64,000 nucleotides of DNA from Haliclystus octoradiatus (GCA_916610825.1 OU744447.1:35519024-35583023); one strand, 5' to 3'; numbered from the stretch's first letter, positions 33,614 through 48,600 are shown. Made by a program: numbers and translations. The notes: a model not told the origin generated them from the letters alone.

Positions 33614-36600
33614 CTGAAATGAGATGAAAGGCATTATTAGGCTCTGATACTCTACACTACCCACGGCCGTAACTTCCCTGTTTCTATTGGGGGGGTGTAG
33701 CGAAATTTGCCCGACAAAAATGGGCGTGTCTAGCAATCACATAAAATATGGTGTATGTTAAAATTTTCCTTATATTTGTATGCTAAAGCAAATTTTATAT
33801 ATTTTTAACAAGAGATTCATTTTCAGAAAAGATTTGATTATAATGTATAATATCATGTATAATGATGTATCATATCATAATACTTTAAGAAATTGAAAAT
33901 AAAACAACTCAATTGAGATTTTTAATAAGAAATTATAATGCACACCCAGGAATGTACACATTCGTTTCAAAAGAAATAGATAAAAGTTTTATAAACTAGC
34001 TGCTCAATTAAATATTAAACTACTAGGAAACTGTCCATGCTTCTGGTATTATACTAGCAAATAACTTCAACAAATCTTCAGTTTTCGGTTCTTCAGAGTA
34101 CTCCATATTGAGACTATATCTTCTAACTTGATGCTTTCAATCAAATCTCGCTCAGCAGACAAAATAATTAAACTATTTAGCCGTTTATCAGATGTAGAAG
34201 ATCGCAGGTAATTTTTTATTATTTTCATTTTGCCAAATGTTCTTTCATTCTTAGCGACTGTGACAGGGGCTGTGAACAGAAGCTTGTATGCTTCATAGAT
34301 GCTAGGAAACAGACGTTTAAGATTAAACGCGATCTCACAATATTCTTTGATGTTAGTTGGAGGATTGGCTAGATTTAAAACATGGATTCTAAATATTTCC
34401 ATTTCAGCGTTGAAACAATCAAGATCAAACGAACGGTTTTGCGGGAATAGATTGAGAATTTGTTGTTTCATTTGATCACTCAATCCATTATTACATAGGG
34501 GAGGCTCTAACACAGTTACCAGGGGATTTATCTTTTCCAAGCAATTAACAACATTTTCGGAATATTCACGTATTAACGAGTCCAATACCTCAATCATCGA
34601 TTTCCGATAATATTCCACGAATCTGATTTCCGCTGTTGATTCTGGATTCCCATCCTTTGTACGTGATGGCCTTCTCTGTCGATGTCGTCTGGAGAACTGT
34701 TCCATAGAATCTATGTCCAGTTTTTGAGAAAACGAAACAGAAGCCTCTATTTGCGCATTCATATCGGCTTCTCTGCTTCTCATTTCTTTCAAAGATTGAA
34801 CAGTATGTTTAAGTGTAGTCAATGCATCAAGTATGTTCAATGTTTCTTTCTGCATTGCAAGGGTTAATAACTTTGTTTTTCTCATAACTATACGCATAAA
34901 CATGATGGAAAAAATAAAATCGAAAGATAAAATGTTTTCTTGGATTGACAATGCCCTGCTCTTAGTTTTCTGGTCCATTTTTTCTGATCCAATGGTATCA
35001 ACTAAGGAATCACAGACAGCTTCAAATGACCTCCACATAGCTTCAATCGATTCGCTTCTGTACACCCATCTTGTTTTGGACAAATTTCGTAGTTTGAGGG
35101 CGTCATCGATACGATCAATATGCGATTTCAATATTGTGTTTCTGTAGCAACTTGAACTGAAAAATACATATAAATCTTGAAGTACAATATACATGGAAGA
35201 AATGAGCTCTGTTTTCGAGCAATGTTCAATGAAGGTATTGGACCTGTGACCCTGACACGGGATATAAGGTACAGATCTACGCAAATCGTTTTGTAGACAA
35301 CGCTGAGCGCCATTGAACTCACCAGACATGGATGCTGTGTAGTCATACGACTGGAACACCAGCTGATCTATATCCAATCCGTTATCTTTAAGGCTCTTAA
35401 TTATATCCTCCGCTTGTCCTTTTCCAGTTTTGTCATGAGTTTCTTTCATTTCAATAACTCTTTCTCTTGGTTGATTATTATTGTCAATATATCGAACAGC
35501 AACTACTAATCGATCAGTATTACTTGTATCTGGAGAAGTGTCGGCCATAACTGAATACATCCCTGCTTCTTCAACTTCATCGCAGATAATTTTTCGTATA
35601 ATATTTGCTAATATTGTAATAAATTCGTTTTGAGAAGCTGGAGATGTATACTTGATAGAGTAGGGTTTCATTCTTCTATCTTCCAGCCATGCCCGCATAC
35701 TACTATTATGACGAGCAACGAGATCCACTATTTGCATGAAATTGCTGTTCATTTCGGTGTCCGATCCACGAAAAGCTAGCTCTTGCGTACTTAAATATCG
35801 GGTTATATCAAACAAAATTTTGATAACTTCTTTGTTTTTTTTAAGATCTCTCTCTGCTTGAACTTTCGCTGACTGTATCTGTGAGCTTAACATTACGTCT
35901 ACATGACGCTCTTTCTCGGCAGCGAAGTGCACCAAGTCGGCTAAAGCTGCCTTGTGAGAATTGCTTGCGAAATGAGTAGCTAGTTTGCCTTTTTTATTTT
36001 GCCCAACACTTTTCATTTTATCCCAACCCCTCACTCCCTTGACCCATGCAATTTCTGCTTTCTCACGTCCTAGGCCAGACGGAAATAATCCGCACACAAA
36101 ACAAGTAGCACAATCATTCTTAATGCTGTATTCGACATGGGGGTAGTCTTTGAACCAATTACTAGAAAATCTACATTGCTTTTTGGAAGATATATCTGCA
36201 TTCATAGGATACACTTTCAACTTGGGCTGACAAGGACCTCGTTTTAGCAATTCTTCTCTTTGTAGGTCATTGAGGATTTCCGGTCTGTCTGCAGGATCGT
36301 AAATTGAACTGAAGTCTTCATCACATTGAGGGGTGCCAGCTAAGAGTTCTTTATCGTTAATCTTACCAAGTGCCGTTGTTGCATATACTTCAACCTCGCA
36401 ACTGAGTTTCTTTATTGTCTGGATATGAACAAGAATATCACAAAAAACTTGCTGCGGGTAAAAAATGTCAGTGCTTATACCCTCGGAAATCATTTTATCA
36501 CACATAGATCCAATGGCTATCAGCTCTTTAACGTTTGCTATACATTTGATCATAGGGTCTGGCTCTTCATTTAGCAAATAATCGGTTTCATCTAGAGAAC

Positions 36601-39600
36601 CAGTGATATCTTTATCAGAAAATCCCTGAGAAATATCCAATGAAGGCCTGTCATCAATAACATTATGGCTGGTGCATTCTTCATCCTCGTTATCATCAAA
36701 TCGATCAAAATCCGTATTCTCGTCACCAGAATGAGCTGATAACTCTTCTAAATCTACCGATGTTGGTATATTGACATTGAGTAAACTTGCTGATTCAGTG
36801 GAATTCTACGAAACACAAGTGATATCACAAAATTAAAATATGATTAAAATGTATATGGAAGCACTTCACTATAGGTGAATACGTTGTAGATACGTTGACG
36901 TCTTGACGTCAAATATTATGTAAGAATTTTTTACATGCGTATAATACTGTCATGAGGAGATGTTTCAATCGTCCATGTGCATTATTCAAGTTCCGAACAT
37001 GGTGAAATTGCACTGAAATTCCTGCATAACAACACTATTCTGTTTTGATTGGTGTAGCCGTGCAGGGGCATTAGAATTTGGGAAGATCTACCAAACTGCA
37101 CTGAGATGATGCTCTCAGATGCTGTGATGGCAAATTAAGAATACGTGAGTTATCATAATTTTACACAATTAATGTAGTGTTACTCTATCGTTGAGCTAAC
37201 AAATACCCTTTATGGTTAATATGAAAGTCACATCAAATCGATGAAAGAACAAAAAATATTAGTAAAATCTTGGAGCAATTAATAATGTATGTAAAAAGCT
37301 TACGCATTGTGCATATAATGTTTCCTCGTCCCCTTCTGCTGGAGCAGTTGATGTATCCCCTTTTTCAGGCGTCACCCCAGAATCAGTCAATGAAGCTTCT
37401 TTAGTAGGACAAATGGCTACTGCTTTCTTCTAAAATTATATAAAATTAGTGAAAGGATGTTGATGATGATGGTGAATGTATTTCACTTTGCATATAAATT
37501 ACTGTCATAAATACATACACGAAGAAAATTACTCGATTATGAATTTATGATTGGTTATAAGAGACATGTTAATTTTCCCAAATTTTCTCAGGAACGATGC
37601 AAACGTGGTTTTGAAACAAGGATTAAACCATTCAAAAATGTACAATGTTTTATATAGGTGGTGTTTGGAAAATGGTACATGAGAAAATGCTGTTGAGTTG
37701 CATATTTAACGATTTTATCATTACTTGAAGACAGTTAAACTGTTGAATAACAAAGCCTGGAACTAATAAAGGTATATAAAGTTCATCTTAAGAGATCTTT
37801 TTCAATGAATTGATCACAACAGTATTTAGTATAAAGAGTTTTGTGGATCACCAATTCATTATAAAAATTATGCAAACTAATCCCAGATTAAAATATACCT
37901 ATAAAAGATTAAAAATATAATATTGTTATAAAACATGAATATTTTAGTGCACTGCACACATCATTAAAACACAATTCACTATCGGGTCATTTATTACCTT
38001 GAAGAACTTTAAAGTGGTTTGACCAACATCCACGTGATTTTTTGATTGCGCCAATCCTGAATGTTTGATGGTATTGTGTCTTTGAAAATAATCATTATCC
38101 ATTGTTGCATTACACGTTTTGCATTCTACCTTCTGGCGGTAGTTTCGTTTACGGTTATTGTTACTCATTTTGGAACAAACTTGACAATAATTTTGTTCTA
38201 AACAAGGAACACGCTTGAATAGCGCCTGAATAGAACTGATTATAATTGCATCATAGTTCACAAGGTCATCTCATACGTTTTAACCCGGGTTGTAACATGG
38301 TTTCTCATTTCACTCACAATAACCACATCATGTTGATGCTACGTCACCAAGTGCATATCAACTTGCTTACAAGAATATATTTTCCCGATAAAGGCAGATC
38401 AAAATACGTATAATGTAGAAAGTCGATTTAAAATCAATAGTCATTAAGTATAATTGAAATGAAATAATTACTAATAAAAACGTTTGATAAAATTTGAAAA
38501 ATGAATAAAAATATCAGTTTTTGCCCGACAAAGTATACTGTTTCGTCTTCAAAAGTGCCCGAATTTTTTCCGAAAAAATGGATTGGGGGGGTGTGACACC
38601 CCCCCACACCCCCCCGGAAGTTACGGCCGTGACACTACCAACAAAACCATGAAAATGTCAGGGTGTCGTGAAACACCATGAAAATGTCAGGGTGTCGTGA
38701 AACACCATGAAAATGTAAAAAAGTGAAAACCACAAACTTTTCAAGCCATAAAAAAGTTTGAAAATCATGAAAACATCCATATTCACAATATTAAAATGTG
38801 AAAATGCAATGAAAACACAATTAAATTTCACGATTTTTTCATGGTTTTGTTGTCATATAGTGTCATATGTTATGATATGATATGATATGATATGATATGA
38901 TATGATATGATATGATATGATATGATATGATATGATATGATATGATATGATATGATATGATATGATATGATATGATATGATATGATATGATATGATATGA
39001 TATGATATGATATGATATGATATGATATGATATGATATGATATGATATGATATGATATGATATGATATGATATGATATGATATGATATGATATGATATGA
39101 TATGATATGATATGATATGATATGATATGATATGATATGATATGATATGATATGATATGATATGATATGATACATTTTGTCACTGTGACAGGCAAATGAA
39201 GAACAAATCACTCTGTATGAAGTGAAGTGTCATTTACAATAAAGTTATAACAGAATTAATAATAGTTCACTAACAATATATTAGTAATAAAATGTTTATG
39301 ATTTTATTTTATTTTATACTTTTACTTGATATTTGGAAGTTTTTACAAAATTGTAATAATTCGAATACATTTATTTTCTCCTTAAATTGAAATAGGGTAC
39401 ACGACGTTTTCAAAGTATTGTATCTTATCTTATCTGAACCGATCTTACTGAAAATCTACTGAGAATTCACTGAATCACATTACCGAATTGGGTGGGACTA
39501 TACTTGAGGTTCTTTTCAGTTGTTTTACAGTAGTCAATGAGAAGAATGTAGGCAAAGTATCGGTATTATCTCAGTATGAATCTTGGATATACTGAATCGC

Positions 39601-42600
39601 TATTGACAACTTATTGAAAACATACTGGAATACTATTGTGTATTGAAACCGTACTGAAATTCATCAGACAGTCAAATCTAGATTTTGCTCATTCTACTGA
39701 AAACTACTGAAACGCAACTTAGAATTCGAAAGCCACTGAAATGAGCCAGATTCAGTAGCCTATTCAGTTCCACTACCATCACGGTAGGTTTTTCAGTAGC
39801 GATTCAGATATCCAAAATTTATAGTGTAATGACTTACCAAGACTGCAGTTGTAAGGGAGGCCCACGAAGCTGTTACTACAATCATGAGCAATTGGACATA
39901 AAGGATACGAATCGATCCACCCTTAAGTATACCATATTGTGAACTAAATCCTTCCAATCCATCTTTTTCAGCAAATAATGCCACTGCAAGTACACCCCAG
40001 ATTCCAGCTAGAAAATGAGTTGATATACAACTCACAGGATCGTCTATCTTCAATTTTACAAGAATTTCATCTCCTAGAAATTGATAATAATAAATTTCAA
40101 AACAATCTATACCTATAAATGCGAATGTCTTTGTGTAGGAGTGTTTGTGGTAGCCTGCGCACAGACCGAAATATTTTTTAAATGCTTATAGTAGGGCCTG
40201 CGTAATATTGACAGAAAGGTTGCACTGGACTGAATTAGTGGAGTGGCTAAACGTGAGAAATCTATTGTTCGTCTTTTGTTCATCAGTCAATCGCTAGCAA
40301 ATTCTGCAAAACTAGAACCAGATCATGATTAGCTGATGAACAATAGACGAACAATAGAATTCACACATTTAGCCACTACCACTAACTCCGTCCTGCGCAA
40401 GCTGTTTGTATTACGCAGACCCTACTAATCGTAAGAAAAGAGTTGGGTATGCGCGCAGGCTATGTTTGCGATGGCTGTTTGAGATTTTTCGGCCATTTCA
40501 AAGCCAAGTGAATCAAATCGCATACCATTTCATCGATGACTTATTTAGTTACAGTGCAAGAATCAAACTTGTAGCACAGTGTTGCTATGTTTCCAATTTG
40601 TAGCACAGATGAACAAAGATCCAGACTCTCCAGATGTCATAAACACGCTGGACACAATTCTCGGTCACAGTTGCTTCAACTTAACTAAGATCGGATTGTG
40701 ATCCTCAATATAGAACCAAGTACTCACAGACTTACTTACGGGCCCATCACCATCATATAATTTCATTCATCATACCAAATCATCTATCAAAAGTGTTAAA
40801 GTGTCACTCTCAAAGGGTACGAGTACAAGCATAGACTTTGAACAAATATCTAAAACTATAAAGTACAATGATTTATTGAATATTCACCCACCTATTATAG
40901 CAATAATTGCACCAATGAAACCGATGATTAAGGCCTCCCAAGGCTTACAAATAGCACAAATAGCTGTGACACTAACAAGACCACCCAATATACCAGCTAC
41001 AAAAACACCAATATCCAAACACCCTTTATACTTATTTACTCGTGAGTAAGAATAACCAACAGCAAACACTCCGCCTCCAATCGAGCCATTGATTGTTACT
41101 ACTGCAGCTCGTGAAGCTAACTTCCATTTATCTAAACAATAAATACAGTTTAATGTGACTAGCCTTATCTGTGTTTTAACCCTGCCAAGGGATACATCAC
41201 AGACCTTCCTGATGCAGACCCATGATAACGAATCATAACAGACACGGATGTTTTTTTCAGCAGCAACGAAATACATCAACGAAATAGATCAATGAAGTCT
41301 ACGTACAAAGCAAGCAAGGAACGCTTTATACGTTTCGAACAAAGCAAGGTTTTCCTACGGATAATTCTTGCAATCTGATTGTTTAACGCCTATAAAGCTA
41401 TCTCACGATACCAAAGCTTTGTAAACAAACCAGGGCAAAAACCGCCTGTGAAAACATATTTTCAAAATGGCTGATCACACCTTTGAAAATTGAAATTCAA
41501 TGTGCCAAGCAACTCTTGCCATAGCTTTCTTCTGGTAACGTCATAAATATAGGAGAATTACATTGTTGATCACGGTTTCTAAGATCAAAAATGCTCTTAA
41601 GAGCGTACCAAATAGCCACAAATCAAGATGGTCAAAATTTAGTGCAACATTCTAATTGTTATCGGCCCTGTCGAGCTGATGTTGCGTGGATGGCAATATG
41701 AAGCCAACACGTGCTCTTTACAAGTTCTCCACCAAACTCAACAATGTTGAGCAAATTTTGAGAAAATGTTGCGTAAATTTTGAAATTTTTGATCTTAATA
41801 TTTTTGGTAAAAAATTATTTAGAATTGCTCAGTATGATAATTTATTATACTGTACAACCATCAGTGTTTTAGTAGGGTGTCTACCTCTCATAAAAGCCGT
41901 ATTCCATAAAGTTGATATTTCACAGATTTGAAACACACACGTAGCAATATGAAATTTTCACACGTAAAAATAAAACTTTCATCAATTCACAGAGCGGCTT
42001 GTATTTGCGTTACCAAGGAAACTCTCCATTTGGAAACTAACTGAAACGCCATGCTGTAAGGCATTGAATCTCTTCAAATAAAACTGACTTCAAACAAATC
42101 AAACAAATTATTATGTTTTGAAATTTGTGTAATAACAATGTCAATAATGGATGACAGGTTTTTATCTGTAAGTGACACGGATGGTAACTGTTTTGTTGAC
42201 GAAGAGATTATAACATGATTACAAATACTGTGCATCGTCTGCTGTTGTTGTTTCAAACGAAATAATAACAAACCATAGCGCACGTAAGACTCACGTACAG
42301 AAACTTCACGATAATAACATTATATAGCTGTACATGCTCTCAAGTTAATTTTTTGTATAATAAGCCAATAGAATTTTAGCTGTTTCCATGGAATGGGTTG
42401 TCTTGACAAACTACAACTCACGTGGTACAAATCCACCAAAAAGGATCGCTTTTTTTCAAGTTATCATTAAAAAAGATTTTACATGAAAAAATTAACGTTT
42501 GATATAGATCATATCATACTTTTTGATTTTATCAATTTGCGCACGTGACTAGAAATCACAAGATTATTTTTGCACATGCGTCGTACTGTCTATGATGTCT

Positions 42601-45600
42601 CACCAATCAAATTAGACAGAATGAACGTAACATAGGTGCAGCTTAAATTCCAATACCTCCTTGCATTTCAATGCTCACAATAAACTGGGAAAATTTCCAA
42701 AAATTTTGAAAGTGGCTAAGCGCTATATTAAATAAATATATATAGTAATATTATCAAAAATATCATATCTCATTATTGGCAATTGAATAGTGCTCAATGC
42801 TAGTGAATAGTAGAACGTAAATCTCAATAACTAGAAGGTCAAGAAAGACTTGACGGTTTAATTATCTTTCAATGATTTCTCTGTTAAATAGATTGATATG
42901 GAAAATTGAGAAGAGAAAAAAAACATCTAAATACGTACGTCCACTTATACCAAATGTACTTCCACAGTTAAACCCAAGCCAGCCCCACCAAAGCATGAAT
43001 GTACCTAAAATAACACTAGGTGGTGATGCCATATACCTTTTTGATGACTTGTCAAATCTACCATGTCTTGGTTTTAATATAATGGTAGCAACAAGAGCAC
43101 TTACTCCACCAATAACATGGACAGGAGCACAACCAGCAACATCAATTGCCCCCATTTTATATAAAAATCCTTGTTCATCCCAAACCCAATGTGCTGGAAA
43201 ACAATATGATAAAGTATTTATAAACGAATAGATAATATATGATTTTAGTTTTGTTCTTTCAGCCATTGCGCCACTAACAATTGTTGTTGCTGTTGTTGCA
43301 AATGATAATTGAAATATATATTTTGAAAATGTATGTCCCATGCTTTTTTCATCTGCGTCCGTTAGAAATAATCCAAATCCAGCAAAGCCATTTCCATTTG
43401 GTCCAAAACTAAATGCGTAACCAAATAACCAATATGCTAATCCACCAAATATAACATCTATTGCATTTTTTACCATAATGTTTGCTTCATTTTTCGAACT
43501 AACCATTCCTGAAATTTAGAAATCTTTCGTTATTCTAGGATATTTAGGAGGTTTAGATTTGGTACAGATACAACTACGAGTACATCTTTCTCATTGCGCA
43601 TTACTTCTGCACATTGGGGGAAGCCCCTTTTGCTCTTAAACCTGTACTGATCTCCTCGTTTCGGAACACCTTTCGGCGCGAAACATGAACCACGGGTACA
43701 TGTTTCGAATTCATTGTTTTGGCTTATCTTGGTTTTACTTTTGTATCTTTTGAATACATTATATTGTCCGTATAAAATTTCTACATAAAATCATAATGGA
43801 TCTTGTAAAAATGTATGAATATTCTAGAAATTGAGATTTATTGAATTGCATCTAAACATCATGTTTTGACAGAACAACTATCCACTAAACATGAACGTGA
43901 ACCGGTCCCGGTACTAAATATAAACCGCAAACACGCAAAATAGTTACATAATATCTCGAATGAGGCTTTTGAAATAATGATTGCCATATGGTACCTGGCC
44001 TGTTAAAGGGTAAAAATATATGTGCAAGAAAATGCTATAATCCAAAATAAGAAATGGTTACCACTCAAATTGTTGTGGCTGCACTAATTTATATTGGAGA
44101 ATTGTCGAATGACACAAATTGACATGTCATGGCACCATATCAAAAACATCCGATTGGAATGTTTATTATAGTTGTCTAAAGCTGTTTTGATGTCATAGAA
44201 AAAATAGTTTAAATAGAACTTTCAAGCCAACGAAACAAGATATACTCGTAAGAGCACACCAATTTTCAAACAATAATTCAAAACCACTCCGAATGACAAG
44301 GAAATATAAAAATTCAAAAAAAATTACTAGTTTTTTTCAAAAACGATTTAAAAACGGATTATTTAGCGTGTGGATAATACAACTTCAGATTGGGAGTCAT
44401 AAATAAAACTTTTTTTAAAGAAAAACGTTTTTCTTTTAGCAATAAAAGCTGCTTAACGTGGCTTGAAATTTCACAGTTTTCAAGCGGTTCTTTTGCTCAA
44501 TTTGAGTCTATGTCTATTGATTCACACTACCATTTCCTAACATCCAATTCCTAATCTAACACAATACAGTAATGGTAAGGTGATTGAAGTGTATGACGTT
44601 AATGATCCCTGCAGCTGCCAGCTGGTTACAGTATAGTGTCTCTCTTTTCATTTGCAGAAAAGGTACACGAGGCTCAGGTCAATCTGGCTAGGAAATGGAA
44701 AATTGCAATTCTTGGTGACCTAATGACGTCATCTAGCAGCTTTATCGAACAACTCGGTTTTCTAAATGATGCAATTCGATCACATGATTTAAGCTCCTTA
44801 CGCTGACTTTTAGGTTGATTCATATCAACTATTTTAAATTAAAAATGCAATTAAGATATAGATGAGGGTGATAAAAACATAATTGTTGATCAGCTCTTTT
44901 AAATAATCGACCGTGATTTTATCGCTGTCGAATATTACACGTCAATAATACTTAATATTGTATTCAATTTAATCGGGTATTTCATCAAAATAATACGACC
45001 TACATCATACGAAACAAAATTAATGAAACATACGAATCAAGATTGATTTCCTAAGCAAATATCATTCTTACGATGTTGTTATTATTCTGAATTGCTGTTT
45101 TAGGGTAATTTTGATAAATTAACTGATTCATTGACATGTTTCGTCAATTTAAAACACATTCTACTTCGATTGGTATTTTTGTCGATAATAAAAACGTTTA
45201 ATCAATCACCAAATTAATTCACAGAAATAATGCAAACAATTAATTGAATTGATTAAAAAATGTTTTTCTTGTTCCAAGCAAAAACTTTATTGTATATGTC
45301 AACCTGTGGGAGGTTTCTGTTTTGCAACCAAGGCACATGAAAGCATAATTAACTTCCTAGAACTATAAAAAATGTTACTGTACTCAAAAAACGCTAAAAT
45401 GAAACAGAGATTATAGAAAATAATATTAACAAAATTCTGTCAATTTTTTTGATATATGAATGTTTTTCAGTATTGGTTGAAATTATATTAAAAGTATACA
45501 AACATTACATGGCTCGAAGTATTCATCTGTCGTTGCACCTCCCAACATGAATCCATAAATTACAGCTATTTTGTGGGTTTCACGGCTAAAGTTTTATTAC

Positions 45601-48600
45601 TGTAAAGAAGATTATGATTAAATTGTATGTTGTGACTATTTGACCAGCAGTCGTAGCCACTATGAATATCAACGCGTGAGTATTATGAATAATTAGAACA
45701 TATCAAGGATCTGCTACGATTCATTCTTGCAATTTGATTGGTTAACGCCAATAACGCCATTTCACCATAGCCGAACTTGACCCCATCGATTTCAAGAAAT
45801 ATATGAAAATACCAAACAGCCAATAATTATTTAAATATGGCATAATAAACAGCAAGTAATTAAAGGTAAAAAGCAAATACAGCGTATATGTGTAGAGTCA
45901 TATACAATTTCATTTTCTAAGTTGTTCAAAATAAATCAAATGGCTTACAGGAGAAATATCTGAGCCAGTAAACAAACATGTTTAAAGTATATAGAATTAT
46001 TTTGCACAAATTAACAATTCAAAAACAATTTGCATAACTTTTACTTTATTGAAAATTTTGAAAACATAACATAACATAACTTCATTTCATTAATGCATCC
46101 CCTTATATTTTAATGGCCAATTTTTGCAAGTTCCTAGATAGAAGTAAAAACTAAATTGCTAGCATAGAAAAGAAAGCTTTCGATAAACTACCGAAACCAA
46201 AACATATAGGCTAAACAGAATCAACTGCTGAAATTTCAAATATTAAACCATTTCTCAAAATGAAAGTTAGCAGCATTCTATAAAGAATTATCATCAATTC
46301 AATAATCTGCTCTTTTAAATAGGCAATTAGCAAACATTTAGTCAATAAATCTTTCGATGTTTCATTTCTTTCTTCGCGTCACGGCTTTTTACGAAATTCT
46401 TCAAATTATAGGTAAGAAACATTTTCTTTTCTTTTCAAGTTTTCCAAGTCAGTTTTCCATAATGAATAACACACATAAAAGAATAGAAAATATTGTTTAA
46501 AGATACGAATCCATGACGATGTAAGAAAACGATGTTAAGCATCGATTCTTTTAATTTCAAGAGGAGGAATATAAATTTCTCGATATCAATATTTCCTCGC
46601 AGCTTTAACTGATTTCAAAAAAGCAAGTGTACAGCTCTCGACTCAGCTTTCTTCCTGCAACGTCACGAAAATAGGAGAATTACATACTTGATCATGGATT
46701 GTACGATCAGAAAATGCTCTGAAAAAAAGTACCCAACATTCACAAATCGGAGTTGGCAAAACAAAATAGTTCATACTTTCCGTGAAATATGCTCTGATAG
46801 CACCACTCGAGTCACTCGAGAACTCGAAAGCGAAAAGTACTCGCCGAGGCGGCTCGTAATTTTCTGATGCCTTCTCGTTTTCTCCGTACGTGCCTTTCGT
46901 GGTGCTATCAGAGCATAGTTCACGGAAAGTATGAACTATTTGTTTAATAGTAAACATTTTGGAACATAAATAACGAAAATAAATTAAAAACTTGTTTGAC
47001 GACAAAAGTTGATGAAAAAGAAACGAATTTGCAGGTGGTTATCACGTGACCAGACCCTAAACCTAGTCACTTCGTAAATTTTATGTTAGCTTAGTGTATA
47101 GTGCTGCCACAAATTTCCCTTCATATGAAACCTTCAAGTCTGAAAGTCAGTTATATATCAAAGACAGGTAAATTTGAAATAAAAATATAATATAGCATAG
47201 AAAATCAGATAACATCAATACATAACATAACCCAATTGTATCAAATTAAGTTCTTTTTGAGAATCGAACATATTAGGCAGGAAGTCAATATTCAGGAAGA
47301 AGTCAATACTCGGAAAGAAGACAACGTTAGCATCAAAGTTGAAATAATTCTGGAGAATAGGGTGAGTTTGTCTTTCTTGTCTTCCAAAACGCTTTTTAGA
47401 ATGATAACGAAGACAAAACAGTTGAAGAACTGTTTACAAAATGGTAGCTGAATGTGTTACCTGTAAAGCCTTTGCCGTAACTGGTAGGTTCATGTTTCCC
47501 TGCATGAAGTTTTGGGAGCTTTGATGAAAGAAATGGAAGATAAACCACCAGCCAGTGTTTCCTGATCTTTTCTTGAAAATGTTGATTTAAATTCATGTAA
47601 TTGTTTTGTAATTTTGTTTTGTTTACAAGTTGAAGGACATTATGGTAGATCCTCCTTTCCGTTGGAAATTGATACCGCAAACCACAAAAATCGGGTTACA
47701 TTAATTGCGGAAGTAAAAAATTCATTCGTTTACAGCCTGCGTCCAGACTAAAACGTTTCTGAAGGAAAGTGTAAAGTCTGCGTAGCCGACCAAACAAAGC
47801 CGTTTTGCTGACACTGCACTAGACTAGCAAAAGCAGTGACTCAATCCTATTGCTATTGGTTAACTTTGCTCACGTCGTTTTATTTCGATGTCAGCCAATC
47901 AGATTGTGGGTATTAGGCATGTGATAAGCAAAAGTGGGGCCACACGTAGGAAGACTTCGGATTTGGAAGACAATCTCATTTGATGGAAATATACAACGTA
48001 TTTGTGAGTGAGTTAAATTTATTTTAAAATCCAGTGACAGATAGTTCAATGAAGAAAAATTCAAAGAAACTATTGACAAATAATTATTTTCACATGAATT
48101 TGTTTCAATCCTTTTCACACGTACGGAGCACTTGGAACATTTGGTGAGCGAGTGGGAATGTCACTTTAGAAAGTCAACAAAAAATTTACAAATACAGGAA
48201 TTATAACATTGGTATTTTATAACATCGGTTTTTAAGTCCTGCTTCGGTTAGACAATATGCTATGCACGTTCAATATGCTATACACAATTTCCACTAAAAT
48301 TCACTGGAATGATTGTCATAAACTATGTTTGTTTTCAATGCTTTATTCCCAAGCTTGAGGGTTTTTTAATGTTTAACATGTAATCGTGATTTTCACTCAC
48401 ACAACTGAGAGCGGAAAGTAAGGTTTTTATAAGGCAGCACCAGTCTAGTACTGTGTCAGGAAACAGCTCATTGTTCTGTCGGCTACGCAGACTTTACACT
48501 TTCTTTCGGAAAAGTTTCAGTGTGGACGCAGGCTATTCGTTTAGGCCTATACAAATATTTCAAAAAACTTAGTCGTGACCGAAGCCGTCAAGTTTTGTTG

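Larger units (their letters stand above)
33662..38631 (-). mobile_element. Autonomous hAT-superfamily DNA transposon, apparently intact
   Basis: 4970 bp with 16-bp perfect terminal inverted repeats, CACGGCCGTAACTTCC at 33662 and its complement ending at 38631. A perfect 8-bp target duplication ACACTACC sits at 33654-33661 and 38632-38639; 8 bp is the hAT hallmark. Just inside the ends are G-rich runs and a subterminal motif TTTGCCCGACAAA, present at 33706-33718 and 38520-38532 in the same orientation, a candidate transposase-binding site. It carries one three-exon transposase gene on the minus strand, the same strand as host gene C. Perfect ends, perfect target duplication and an open transposase point to a recent insertion. 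Confidence 0.93.
33614..39837. other. Intron 4 of Amt copy C
   Basis: 6.2 kb, four fifths of it the hAT element, plus a MITE, the (TATGA)n array and about 650 bp of AT-rich sequence (39172-39837). Without the transposon it would be 1.25 kb. Confidence 0.88.

Noticed and set aside
33614-33736. In-frame extension of Amt C exon 5 upstream to an apparent start
   Set aside because: It crosses a good splice acceptor and runs into the hAT terminal repeat; not coding.
38863-39211. Two long open frames of IISYH repeats on the minus strand
   Set aside because: Pure by-product of the (TATGA)n array, whose period of 5 gives open frames without stops.
47236-47451. Plus-strand frame with EEVNTRKEDN repeats and a possible donor
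   Set aside because: No acceptor, no recognisable domain, and AT-rich composition like its surroundings; likely chance.
47444-47520. Plus-strand CVTCKAFAVTGRFMFPC, resembling a ZZ zinc finger
   Set aside because: Too short, followed by a stop, and no supporting exons or splice pattern nearby.
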